A DNA stretch of 43,964 nt from NCBI GenBank assembly GCA_014239735.1, contig JAAZYI010000050.1, positions 1-43,964 of the forward strand, given 5' to 3'. The notes under the pieces are model-generated. The model made no database searches. It saw only the letters and a program-made list of their open reading frames with translations, and was not told the DNA's origin. Of the stretch, positions 36,278-43,964 are shown one piece after another; the first letter of the stretch is position 1, and the number at the start of each line of letters is the position of its first letter. Both the position numbers and the translations under genes were made by a program. This stretch comes from Dehalococcoidia bacterium. GTDB lineage: Bacteria > Chloroflexota > Dehalococcoidia > Lucifugimonadales > Lucifugimonadaceae.

Positions 36278-37961
36278 CTACTGATTCCTCTAACAATTCA
36301 TTTACGCTTTGACCAGATGGTATCATTGGGAATACGTTTTCTTCCTTTTTTATTTTAAAATCAATTAAAAATGGTCCATCATGGGCATTTGCTTCTCTTA
36401 TGGCTGGCCTAACATCCTCATTATTATCCACACTTAGTGCTTTCATTCCATAAGCATTAGCTAGCTTAACGAAATCAGGATTAGCTGTATAAGAATTTGC
36501 ATAAAAATCTTCATTAAAAAACATCTCCTGCCATTGAGTTATCATTCCTAAATGATTATTGTTCAATAATGCAAATTTAACCTTAATATTATTCTCAACA
36601 ATGGTTGCTAATTCAGACAATGTCATTTGGAAGCCACCATCTCCAGCAATTGACCAAACCATTTTATCTGGACAACCAACTTTTGCACCAAGAGCAGCAG
36701 GAACTTCAAAACCCATAGTTCCTAAGCCTCCAGAAGAAATCCAAGAATTCTGACTGCAGAACGTGTAGTGTTGAGCAGCCCACATTTGATGTTGACCTAC
36801 CCCTGTTACAATAACAGATTCTCCTTTAGTCTCGTCAGAAAGAGATTTAATTACATATTGGCCGACCAAATCGTCAGTTTTCTTAATTTTTAAAGAAGGG
36901 TGGTCAGACTTCAATTTGTCAATATGGCTAATCCAATCTAGATGAATCTTAGGTTTTATCTTAGGCAATAACTGATTAAGCACATCTTTAACGTTACCTA
37001 TTAAAGGAACATCTACTTCAATATTCTTATTTATTTCAGCTGGATCAATATCTATATGAATTTTTTTTGATCTTGTAGCAAATCTGCTTGTATCACCGGT
37101 TATTCTATCGTCAAATCTACTGCCTATTGCTATAATTAAATCTGCCTGATCCAAAGCTAAACTTGCCCATGCAACACCATGCATGCCCGGGAAGCTTAAA
37201 CTCAAAACATGATTTTCTGGAAATGAACTTATGCCTAATAAAGTAGTTACAACCGGAATTTGAGCACTTTCTGCTAATTTAAGCAGCTCCTCATAAGCTT
37301 GAGATATAATTACTCCATGTCCTGCTAGAATAACAGGTCTCTTGGACTGCTCAATTAATTTAATAGCCTCATCCACTTGAGTATTATGAGCAAACTTAGG
37401 TGGTTTATATCCTAAAATTTCTACATCTTCTTTCCAATAAGAACTATCGAATTCTACTTCCTCCAAAAAAACATCTCTAGGGATATCTATAAGTACAGGA
37501 CCAGGTCTGCCAGTAGTAGCAATATAAAAAGCTTCTTTAACAACTTGAGGGATCTCGGATGCATTCATAACAAGATAATTATGCTTAGTTACAGGTAATG
37601 ATGCTCCGGTTATATCTACTTCTTGAAAAGAATCTTTTCCAATTCCAAGCCTAGAAACCTGACCAGTAACTGCAATCATTGGAGAAGAGTCCATCATTGC
37701 AGTTGCCATTCCAGTTATCAAATTTGTTGCGCCTGGGCCTGAAGTTGCAAAACATATTCCAGGTTTTCCTGAAGCTCTAGAAAATCCATCTGCAGCATGA
37801 GATGCACCCTGCTCGTGCCTAACTAATATGTGTTCAAGTTCAGGGTACTGAGAAAGAGTTCCATACAAAGGTAATATAGCTCCACCAGGAATACCAAAAA
37901 TTTTTGTACCCCCGTGATGAATTAATCCTTCACAAAGTAATTGTGCTCCAGTTTTTTTCAT
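36267..37961 (-). CDS. ilvB: Acetolactate synthase, large (catalytic) subunit
   Basis: The 564-residue thiamine diphosphate enzyme condenses two pyruvates, or pyruvate and 2-oxobutyrate. The catalytic Glu is in LVRHEQGASHAADG (around residue 48-61), the FAD-linked domain is in the middle, and the cofactor motif GDGGFQMTLSEL...ALLNNNHLGM lies near 440-470. It starts at ATG with AAGGA upstream, 13 bases after the leader terminator's T-run, and is the first gene of the T-box-regulated operon. Confidence 0.96.
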   Translation of the reverse strand: MKKTGAQLLCEGLIHHGGTKIFGIPGGAILPLYGTLSQYPELEHILVRHEQGASHAADGFSRASGKPGICFATSGPGATNLITGMATAMMDSSPMIAVTGQVSRLGIGKDSFQEVDITGASLPVTKHNYLVMNASEIPQVVKEAFYIATTGRPGPVLIDIPRDVFLEEVEFDSSYWKEDVEILGYKPPKFAHNTQVDEAIKLIEQSKRPVILAGHGVIISQAYEELLKLAESAQIPVVTTLLGISSFPENHVLSLSFPGMHGVAWASLALDQADLIIAIGSRFDDRITGDTSRFATRSKKIHIDIDPAEINKNIEVDVPLIGNVKDVLNQLLPKIKPKIHLDWISHIDKLKSDHPSLKIKKTDDLVGQYVIKSLSDETKGESVIVTGVGQHQMWAAQHYTFCSQNSWISSGGLGTMGFEVPAALGAKVGCPDKMVWSIAGDGGFQMTLSELATIVENNIKVKFALLNNNHLGMITQWQEMFFNEDFYANSYTANPDFVKLANAYGMKALSVDNNEDVRPAIREANAHDGPFLIDFKIKKEENVFPMIPSGQSVNELLEESVDGI

Positions 37962-37974
37962 TTTTTATCCTTAA

Positions 37975-38004
37975 AATAAAAATATCTCGTCCAAAGGACG
38001 AGAT
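37975..38004 (-). terminator. Intrinsic terminator of the ilvB T-box leader
   Basis: On the minus strand a nine-pair stem ATCTCGTCC/GGACGAGAT closes a TTT loop (38004-37984) and is followed by ATTTTTATTTT. Its 5' half contains the CCTTT that pairs with AAAGG of the T-box in the alternative antiterminator. This makes it the regulated attenuator of the operon. Confidence 0.85.
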
Positions 38005-38204
38005 TAAACCCGCGGTACCACCTTTGATTAGGTAAAACACCTCTCTCAATTAAGGTTATTTCGTAACCAACGTCTTAAACTACTTTGTTTCATTTAAGCC
38101 ACTCCAGAGCGAGTTCTAAATCATAAAAATCACGAGTCTCACCAACCCTCGATTCTCTAAAAGATTTTATAATTTATACTACTCTCTTTCAACGTGTAAA
38201 AATC
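37975..38204 (-). promoter_or_regulatory. T-box riboswitch (leucine specific) upstream of ilvB
   Basis: Reading the minus strand, the leader has stem I with the AGTA element (about 38180), the distal loop GGGTTGGTGAGA between CGAG and CTCG (around 38150-38132), and the GAA element followed by the specifier CTC (38113-38111), which reads leucine. The T-box AAGGTGGTACCGCGGG is at 38024-38009, with the TGGT bulge that pairs with the ACCA end of uncharged tRNA. The terminator follows. Uncharged tRNA-Leu would stabilise the antiterminator and turn on the ilv-leu operon. Specifier position is by motif and is fairly sure; no folding was run. Confidence 0.9.
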
Positions 38205-38210
38205 GTGATG

Positions 38211-38239
38211 AGAATAGCACAGCTCTATCTTAGGGTCAA
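38211..38239 (-). promoter_or_regulatory. Promoter of the ilv-leu operon
   Basis: On the minus strand TTGACC (38234-38239) and TATTCT (38211-38216) are 17 bases apart, with transcription starting near 38204 at the beginning of the T-box leader. The -35 overlaps the last codons of the glycosyltransferase gene. The match and the leader's position support it strongly. Confidence 0.75.
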
Positions 38240-39415
38240 CTTATTAAACAAATCTATAAGTCGACCAATTGCATTATCCCAACTAAGCGACATCGCATGG
38301 TTCCTACCAGCTACCCCCATTGAATCTCTTAATCTTCTGTTACTAAGTAAAACTTCAAGTTTATCTACAAATGGGCCAGGGCATCTCCATTGAAGCAAAT
38401 AACCTGTTTTCTTGTCTAACACTATAGAAGACAATCCGCCTCTTTTTGATGCAATAACAGGTATTCCACAGGCTGATGCCTCTAAAGCTGATAGACCAAA
38501 ACTCTCGTAGTAAGAAGGCAAAACACATAGATCGGAAGAATTATAATAATGTTTTAATTCTTTTCTATTTATAGATCCAACAAAATGAACATTTTGATCT
38601 AAATCTAAATCCTTGCAAATTTTTTTTAACCTAGACAATTCTTGTAAATTGTATAGACCACCAACAACTAATAAATTTATATCTCTTTGATCCAGCAATG
38701 AAAGTGCTTCTAATAAAGTATCAAGACCCTTTAATCTTTCCAATCTTCCCACATATAAAATTACTTTTTCATCTTGACTAATATTTATTATCTTTCTAGA
38801 TTCAGATTTATCTTCTGGCTTAAATATATCTACATCTACGCCTGGAGGTATAACCTCAATATTTCTAGAATTAATTTTAAATTTTTCTTGAATGAATTTT
38901 TTTTCATGATCTGACCATACAACTATTGCATCAGATCCTTTAGAAACATTCCTCTCTTCCTTTCCTCTAACTGGATTATCTATATTGAAAGGGAATGCTT
39001 CTTGTTTTATTTCTTGAATTGTATGAAAGCTAGTCACTACTGGTTTTAGCCAAAGTTTTTTTAATTTTAATGCCACAACCCCCGAAAGCCAATAATGAGC
39101 ATAGATTAAATCATAGGTTTTATTATTATCTTTTGAATATTTATCAACTTCATTAACAAAAGTATCTAAATGTGAAAAAATTCCTAATTTATCAAGAGAT
39201 TCTTCACCGGCTTTTACATAAACTATATTAAAATTAATTAAAGATTCTTCAATTTCTTCATGCCTATCATGCATTCTTGTAAATACATCAACATCTATGC
39301 CTTCGCCAGCCAGTCTCTCTGTCACTTCCCTTACATAAATATTCATTCCTCCTGAATCTTTTCCGCCAGCTTGCAATGCAGGGTCTCCATGGACACTAAT
39401 TAAAGCAATTTTCAT
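38225..39415 (-). CDS. GT4-family glycosyltransferase, MshA/sucrose-synthase-like
   Basis: The 396-residue GT-B enzyme has an N-terminal domain starting MKIALISVHGDPALQ and the GGKDSGGMNIYV acceptor/donor loop seen in MshA and sucrose phosphate synthase, and a C-terminal nucleotide-sugar domain with LYVGRLERLKGLDTLLEAL and the E-x7-E motif YYESFGLSALEASACG (EX7E within about 293-303). It transfers a nucleotide-sugar residue to an unknown acceptor. MshA uses inositol phosphate, but a glycolipid or osmolyte role is equally possible. It is the last gene of a unit with the acyltransferase, thrC and hom. Confidence 0.82.
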   Translation of the reverse strand: MKIALISVHGDPALQAGGKDSGGMNIYVREVTERLAGEGIDVDVFTRMHDRHEEIEESLINFNIVYVKAGEESLDKLGIFSHLDTFVNEVDKYSKDNNKTYDLIYAHYWLSGVVALKLKKLWLKPVVTSFHTIQEIKQEAFPFNIDNPVRGKEERNVSKGSDAIVVWSDHEKKFIQEKFKINSRNIEVIPPGVDVDIFKPEDKSESRKIINISQDEKVILYVGRLERLKGLDTLLEALSLLDQRDINLLVVGGLYNLQELSRLKKICKDLDLDQNVHFVGSINRKELKHYYNSSDLCVLPSYYESFGLSALEASACGIPVIASKRGGLSSIVLDKKTGYLLQWRCPGPFVDKLEVLLSNRRLRDSMGVAGRNHAMSLSWDNAIGRLIDLFNKLTLR

Positions 39416-39419
39416 TACA

Positions 39420-40382
39420 TCAATCTCCTAAAGACAATGTTAATAAATTACTAGAAATACAACCTATTTTAAATTTATAATCTTCAGACCCTCTTAAAAA
39501 ATCGATTATAGGAATTTTTCCTGAATAATTATTTATATTGTATATATGATTCATTAAACCAACTGAATATGATGAGTAATGCGGATCATAGCCTGAGTTA
39601 TATATACTTAATTTACTTTTTTGCTTAAAAAAGAAGGTAGTAGCAACAGGCTCTTCATTAAACAATAAAAAGTTTAATTCTCCGAACTCATTTTCTACAG
39701 AATTCAATATTATATTTTTCATAAAAGATTTTCTTTTCTCAGTTAAAAATATCTCTTTTTCAGGATTATGCATCATTAAGTTAAAAAATATTTCAATCCA
39801 ATCTGCAACTTCATCACTGTTGCATTTTTTAATAGATATATTGCCAGCAGATTCCAATTTTTTCATTTTTCTTCTTATTTCATGCCTATTTTTTTTATTC
39901 AATTTCATTAAATAATTTTCAAAGGAGCTATCTAAATCTAAATAAGGACTTAAATCCTCATTATGAGAAGTTACTTTTAAATCTAATTCATTACAGGATG
40001 AAATAATTAATTTATGAGTAAAAGATTCTTCTGGAACAGATTTAATTTTTAAATTTTGAATATTTAAGTTGGAAAAGCAATAATCTATAATTTCTTTAAC
40101 TTTTATAGGGTCTAGATTTTTTTTATATATAAAATCATGATAATCAAACAAATCTTGATCTCCTGTAATTTCAGCATAATCATTATACAGAACAAGAGGC
40201 ATCAATATGCTATCTGAATGATTAATGATATATAAACTGCCAGGTTTACCAAAAAGTTCATACCATGATTTATGCAAAAAGAATTTTAAAAAAGGAGATG
40301 AATCATTATCTGATGTTAAATTATCCCAAATCTCTTTGAGCTCACTAGAAAAATCATTATAAATTGATATTTTTTGAACCAA
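39420..40382 (-). CDS. CelD/BioF2-type GNAT acyltransferase
   Basis: The 320-residue protein looks like a double-GNAT acyltransferase of the CelD/BioF2-like family, with the characteristic helix LNKKNRHEIRRKMKKLE (about 155-171), then acyl-CoA-binding strands with PVATTFFFKQ and a YNSGYDPHYSSYSVG block near residue 265. Members transfer acyl or aminoacyl groups to polysaccharides, lipids or peptidoglycan. The cofactor and acceptor are unknown. It starts at TTG directly after the thrC stop and lies four bases before the glycosyltransferase, suggesting a shared glycoconjugate pathway. Confidence 0.68.
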   Translation of the reverse strand: MVQKISIYNDFSSELKEIWDNLTSDNDSSPFLKFFLHKSWYELFGKPGSLYIINHSDSILMPLVLYNDYAEITGDQDLFDYHDFIYKKNLDPIKVKEIIDYCFSNLNIQNLKIKSVPEESFTHKLIISSCNELDLKVTSHNEDLSPYLDLDSSFENYLMKLNKKNRHEIRRKMKKLESAGNISIKKCNSDEVADWIEIFFNLMMHNPEKEIFLTEKRKSFMKNIILNSVENEFGELNFLLFNEEPVATTFFFKQKSKLSIYNSGYDPHYSSYSVGLMNHIYNINNYSGKIPIIDFLRGSEDYKFKIGCISSNLLTLSLGD

Positions 40383-40384
40383 AT

Positions 40385-41437
40385 TTATACTTTCTTATTG
40401 ATAGCTTCTAATACTTCACTTAATTCAGATTTAGCCGGATATATATTAGTGCTAGCAAATTTTTCTGATGTAGAAGGATCCTTCAAACCATTGCCTGTAA
40501 CTACACAAGTAATTTTTTTTTCATTAAAGTCAACTTTTTTTGAGAGTTTTAATAACCCTGCAATACCAGCTGCAGAAGCTGGCTCACAATATACTCCATC
40601 TTTTCGTGCTAGATTTACATATGATTCTATAATTTCATCATCAGTCACAGAATGAATTGATCCATTCGATTCTGCAAGGGCTATTCCTGCACTCTTCCAT
40701 GAAGCAGGATTTCCTATTCTTATTGCAGTAGCTATAGTATCTGGACTATCAATAACTTTTCCTTTTACTATCGGGGCAGCTCCTTCTGCTTGAAATCCAA
40801 GCATCTTAGGAGGATCAAAATTTTTCAAAGAAGAATATTCCTTAAATCCTTTCCAATATGCTGATATATTCCCTGCATTTCCTACAGGAATGCATAAATA
40901 GTCAATTGAGCCTAATGAATCTATGATTTCAAATGCCGCTGTTTTTTGACCTTCTATTCTATGAGGATTAATTGAATTAACAATTTCTATGCTACTCTCA
41001 TTTTCTAGTTTTCTTACTATATTCAATGCATCATCAAATGATCCATCTATGGCTATAATTTTTGCTCCAAATGCCATTGCTTGAGCCAGCTTGCCCTTAG
41101 CTATATTTCCGCTTGGAATAATTATAGCTGAAGTAAGGCCAAACTTAGCTGCATAAGCCGAAGCAGAAGCGCTAGTATTGCCGGTAGAAGCACAAACCAA
41201 AATTTTTTTATTTTTCTGCAGAGCTTTACATACTGCCACAACCATACCTCTATCTTTAAATGAACCGCTAGGGTTGCAACCTTCAATTTTCAAATATACA
41301 GAAGCTCCAGTTTCTTTTGATAAATAATCAGAATAAATAAGAGGAGTATCCCCTTCCCCCATAGATATAGGGGCGGCACCATCCAGATCAATATGATCTT
41401 TATATTTATGTAATATGCCAATACCCATATTAATCAT
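40385..41437 (-). CDS. thrC: Threonine synthase
   Basis: The 350-residue PLP enzyme converts O-phosphohomoserine to threonine. The PLP lysine is K61 in GSFKDRGM; the motifs ASTGNTSASASAYAAKFG and VPVGNAGNISAYWKGFKEY and a C-terminal TGNGLKDP follow. It is of the plant/archaeal-like short class. It overlaps hom by eight bases. The alternative start at the fourth codon (41428) would shorten it by three residues. Confidence 0.93.
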   Translation of the reverse strand: MINMGIGILHKYKDHIDLDGAAPISMGEGDTPLIYSDYLSKETGASVYLKIEGCNPSGSFKDRGMVVAVCKALQKNKKILVCASTGNTSASASAYAAKFGLTSAIIIPSGNIAKGKLAQAMAFGAKIIAIDGSFDDALNIVRKLENESSIEIVNSINPHRIEGQKTAAFEIIDSLGSIDYLCIPVGNAGNISAYWKGFKEYSSLKNFDPPKMLGFQAEGAAPIVKGKVIDSPDTIATAIRIGNPASWKSAGIALAESNGSIHSVTDDEIIESYVNLARKDGVYCEPASAAGIAGLLKLSKKVDFNEKKITCVVTGNGLKDPSTSEKFASTNIYPAKSELSEVLEAINKKV

Positions 41438-42728
41438 TGATCCTTATAACTACTGGTTTTTCTTTAACTGAAGATATTTTTGAGACAGAATCAATAGCTA
41501 TATCAAAATTAACGCCTTTTGAATCATGAGTCATTATTACTAGATCCACAACATCCTGATCATTATCTATATCTTTCTGTATAACTGAAGCTATACTTAT
41601 TTCATTCTTTGAAAAAATTCCTGAAATCTCAGATAAAACGCCGTACTTGTCCTCTACAGAAAGTCTTATATAATTCCTAATCATCACTTCTTCTTTACTC
41701 AGGTAATTTTCTTTATTTCCAGACAAATTTACATCATCGCTTGATCTATAATATATCCCCATCAAATCCCCTAATACTGCACTCGAAGTAGAATTCTTTC
41801 CAGCACCTTCACCTTGTATCCAAAGATTTCCTACTAAATCTCCAAGGATTTCTACTGCATTATAATTTCCTCCTACTTTAGATATAGGTTGGCTCAAGGA
41901 AACTAAGGCAGGTGAAATATTTGAATATATCCCTTCAGAAGATTTCTCTGTAATTGCCAAAAGTTTAATATTATATCCAAATTCTTTAGCATAATTCATG
42001 TCCTTATTAGACACTCCTGAAATTCCTTTTACGTATACAGTTTCTAGTGGAATTCTTGTACCAAAAGCAATTGAGCCTAATATATTTATTTTAAACTTAG
42101 CGTCAAAACCTTCCACATCGTTAGTTGGATCTGATTCTGCAAAACCTAAATCTTGAGCTTCTTTTAATACATCTTCAAAATCAGAAGAATTTTCAAACAT
42201 TGAACTTAAAATATAATTTGAAGTACCATTAATTATTCCCGTAATTTTCTTAATCTGATTTTGTTTTAACATGTCAGATAGAACTTCAATAATAGGTATT
42301 CCAGCACCTACTGACCCTTCAAACCTTAACTTAACGGAATTATCTTTTGATAATTGAAGAAGTTCTTCAATGTGAGTGGCGATTAAATCTTTATTGGCTG
42401 TTACTACATGTTTTTTAGATTCAAGAGCTCTTTTCACATATCTATATGCAGGGTCTATCCCTCCTATAAGTTCAATTAATATATCAATATTATTATTGCT
42501 AAAAAAATCATCTTCATTATCCGTTATTTTCTCTAAAACATTATCTATTTCATTTTTAAATTCATTATCTTCAGAGATAATTTTTGTATATTTTTGTTTA
42601 TCTCTTACTAATACTGATTCAACAGAAAATAATTTATTTAATTGAGAATTTAAAGTCAGTTGCTTTAAAACTTGTAAGCCAATATTACCTATTCCAATAA
42701 TACCAATATTTAAGTTTGATCTTTTCAT
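41430..42728 (-). CDS. hom: Homoserine dehydrogenase with ACT domain
   Basis: The 432-residue enzyme reduces aspartate semialdehyde to homoserine. It has the Rossmann motif GIGNIGLQVL (12-21), KKHVVTANKDLIA, the catalytic GTSNYILSSM and EAQDLGFAESDPTNDVEGFDAKFK blocks, and a C-terminal ACT domain (about 350-425, VEDKYGVLSEISGIFSKN) for threonine feedback. It is followed by thrC and needs a separate homoserine kinase, which is not in the window. Confidence 0.93.
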   Translation of the reverse strand: MKRSNLNIGIIGIGNIGLQVLKQLTLNSQLNKLFSVESVLVRDKQKYTKIISEDNEFKNEIDNVLEKITDNEDDFFSNNNIDILIELIGGIDPAYRYVKRALESKKHVVTANKDLIATHIEELLQLSKDNSVKLRFEGSVGAGIPIIEVLSDMLKQNQIKKITGIINGTSNYILSSMFENSSDFEDVLKEAQDLGFAESDPTNDVEGFDAKFKINILGSIAFGTRIPLETVYVKGISGVSNKDMNYAKEFGYNIKLLAITEKSSEGIYSNISPALVSLSQPISKVGGNYNAVEILGDLVGNLWIQGEGAGKNSTSSAVLGDLMGIYYRSSDDVNLSGNKENYLSKEEVMIRNYIRLSVEDKYGVLSEISGIFSKNEISIASVIQKDIDNDQDVVDLVIMTHDSKGVNFDIAIDSVSKISSVKEKPVVIRIND

Positions 42729-42740
42729 ATTAATTACCCT

Positions 42741-43811
42741 CTATTCAATAATAACATTGTTCTGATTGCCTTCAGGAAGTATAGATGCTATCTTCACTCT
42801 CTCATTGATCCAATTAAACGTTTCATTATCTAGGCCATACTCTAAATTTACTTTCATACTTTTCAAAGCAAAAAAAGATATTAAAGCTTGATTAGAAAGA
42901 ATATCAAGATGATCACCTGATAATTCTTGGGAATCACTAATATCAGCAATAATATAAAATTTATATAATGAATTTTCTTGATCAATAAATGGGTCAGATA
43001 ATTTTTTCACTGGCAAAGCTAAAATGTTATCTTCCAATGATCCAAACAAAGTTTGATCAAGTGAAGAATAGATTCCTCTAGGAGTCCAACCTAGATCACC
43101 TATTCCTCTCGAAACTTCCGGATCAACTGAATATCTTTTAACAATTTGATCAATATCTTCTCCTCTATCAATATTTCTCTGAATTTCAGAAATCATTGAC
43201 TGGGAAATTTCATCTAAAGATATCTCATAAATATATTTATGTAATTGAACACTAGGTATTTCTCTGGATAATTCTCTTCTCAGTTTCTCCCTGAATAAAC
43301 CTTTTCTTACTATATCTTGATAGGATGCCTCATCTAGTTGTATTTGGTTCAGAAACTGTAACTTTTTTTCATTGAAAGCTTGTTGAGCTTCTTCTGTGTC
43401 AATATCAAAATCATTAAAAAACCCAAGTCTAATGAAGAAGGCTTCATCTATTTCCCACTGATCAACTACTAGTCCATATTCTGTAGCTGACAAAAAAGCT
43501 ATTTCATTTTCTGCAATCAATTGAAGTGACTCAAAAAGTGATGAGCCTAAATCAAAATTGACTCCTTGTTCTTCTGAAAGCCTTTGATTAAATCTTATAA
43601 AATCAACAACATTTTCTCTAGTAAAAATTGCATCCCCAACTTTTAATGCTGTCTTTTCGTAAGGTATTTTAACTTGAATAAAATAATTTGCTATAGGAAC
43701 TATTGTTAATACAGCAAATAAGATAAAAACTATTAATAAAAGTTTGGATCTAATCCTTCTTTTTGAATGAATTTTATTAAGAATTTCCATTCTAGATAAG
43801 GATTGACTCAT
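42741..43811 (-). CDS. Parvulin-type peptidyl-prolyl isomerase, membrane-anchored (SurA/PrsA-like)
   Basis: The 356-residue protein has a basic cytoplasmic start, one membrane helix (about 24-46) and a periplasmic or extracytoplasmic region: a SurA-N-like helical domain (about 55-185) and a parvulin domain (about 190-310) with YSVDPEVSRGIGDLGWTPRG, where D-x-x-x-x-x-G-G-D-L-G-W is the usual parvulin signature. It helps fold exported proteins. A TATAAT box (complement of 43842-43847) lies upstream but without a clear -35. It ends 12 bases before hom. Confidence 0.82.
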   Translation of the reverse strand: MSQSLSRMEILNKIHSKRRIRSKLLLIVFILFAVLTIVPIANYFIQVKIPYEKTALKVGDAIFTRENVVDFIRFNQRLSEEQGVNFDLGSSLFESLQLIAENEIAFLSATEYGLVVDQWEIDEAFFIRLGFFNDFDIDTEEAQQAFNEKKLQFLNQIQLDEASYQDIVRKGLFREKLRRELSREIPSVQLHKYIYEISLDEISQSMISEIQRNIDRGEDIDQIVKRYSVDPEVSRGIGDLGWTPRGIYSSLDQTLFGSLEDNILALPVKKLSDPFIDQENSLYKFYIIADISDSQELSGDHLDILSNQALISFFALKSMKVNLEYGLDNETFNWINERVKIASILPEGNQNNVIIE

Positions 43812-43849
43812 AACCTACCTCGCAAAATTAATTATTACTGAATTATACC

Positions 43850-43964
43850 TTAGTCCGATTTTTCTTCTTCTTTTGCTTCTGGCTCAGCTACTTCTTCTTT
43901 TGCTTCTGGCTCAGCTACTTCTTCTTTTGCTTCTGGCTCAGCTACTTCTTCTTTTGCTTCTGGC
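43850..43964 (-). CDS. Acidic repeat C-terminus of an unidentified protein (partial)
   Basis: The minus-strand frame entering the window encodes nine-residue repeats E-P-E-A-K-E-E-V-A and ends EEEKSD with a stop at 43850-43852. Only about 38 codons are visible, so the protein cannot be identified. Acidic repeat tails of this kind occur on several ribosomal, translation and cell-envelope proteins. It is followed after 38 bases by the parvulin gene. Confidence 0.7.
   Translation of the reverse strand, partial: PEAKEEVAEPEAKEEVAEPEAKEEVAEPEAKEEEKSD
43865..43964. repeat. Perfect 27-bp direct tandem repeat, 3.7 copies in window
   Basis: The unit TTCTTCTTTTGCTTCTGGCT-CAGCTAC begins at 43865, 43892, 43919 and 43946 (the last cut by the window edge). 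All copies are identical, including third codon positions, and the unit is a multiple of three, so the coding frame is kept. The array continues beyond the window. Confidence 0.95.

Noticed and set aside
37975-38204. tRNA gene or ordinary leader-peptide attenuator upstream of ilvB
   Set aside because: No cloverleaf or Leu-rich short peptide is present, while the complete T-box elements explain the region.
43850-43964. CRISPR array
   Set aside because: The 27-bp repeats are contiguous without spacers and lie in frame within a coding sequence.

Overview
The window is 44 kb of very AT-rich (about one third GC by eye), tightly packed bacterial chromosome. Most neighbouring genes overlap by 1 to 17 bases or are separated by only a few bases. 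TTG starts are frequent. No rRNA, tRNA, insertion sequence, phage gene or CRISPR array was seen. The combination of an alternative complex III, a System I cytochrome c maturation set, a T-box leader in front of ilvB, a DUF1385 gene beside rpmE, FabL and a PspAB-like protein suggests a streamlined marine Chloroflexota lineage (SAR202 or Dehalococcoidia-like). This placement is inference from gene content only; the genome sequence around it or a marker phylogeny would decide it.

Layout. Bases 1-83 hold the start of a divergent Tat-exported protein. Bases 330-8555 hold an alternative complex III (quinol:electron acceptor oxidoreductase) operon: a small membrane protein, pentaheme ActA, a split ActB (ActB1 and ActB2), two NrfD-type membrane subunits (ActF-like, then ActC), ActD and monoheme ActE. 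It runs into cytochrome c maturation genes (ccmH, ccmF, a CcmI-like fragment, an unknown exported protein and a ResA-type thioredoxin; 8588-12953). Type II fatty acid synthesis and phospholipid genes follow (HadA/HadB-like hotdog proteins, plsX, fabG, fabL; 12954-16207). A convergent ygfZ-iscA pair (Fe-S assembly) comes next, then a PduO-type cobalamin adenosyltransferase with hisH-hisA-hisF-hisIE (17454-20743).

From 20740 almost everything is on the minus strand: DUF1385, rpmE, rpmA and rplU (with a good promoter), a flavin reductase, gyrA, a degenerate amidotransferase-like protein, a PspAB-like protein and a 35-codon remnant of an HtpX-type M48 protease. Two plus-strand genes, an inositol monophosphatase family protein and citramalate synthase (cimA), interrupt this at 27167-29664. 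The minus-strand operon ilvB-ilvN-ilvC-leuA-leuC-leuD-leuB plus a JAMM peptidase (29654-37961) is preceded by a T-box riboswitch with a CTC (Leu) specifier, an intrinsic terminator and a strong promoter. Upstream lie a GT4 glycosyltransferase, a CelD/BioF2-type acyltransferase, thrC, hom and a parvulin-type foldase, and finally the repetitive acidic tail of an unidentified protein (perfect 27-bp tandem repeats).

How the genes fit together. The first 13 kb build and mature a c-type-cytochrome-based respiratory complex. CimA, LeuBCD, IlvBNC, LeuA, Hom and ThrC cover much of Leu/Ile/Val/Thr synthesis, with the Leu/Val part under leucyl-tRNA sensing. The most unusual observations are the split ActB with a three-cysteine third cluster site, the orphan PspAB-like gene with a residual htpX 3' end, the pseudo-amidotransferase, the JAMM peptidase at the end of the leucine operon, and three convergent gene pairs whose stop codons overlap, leaving no room for terminators.
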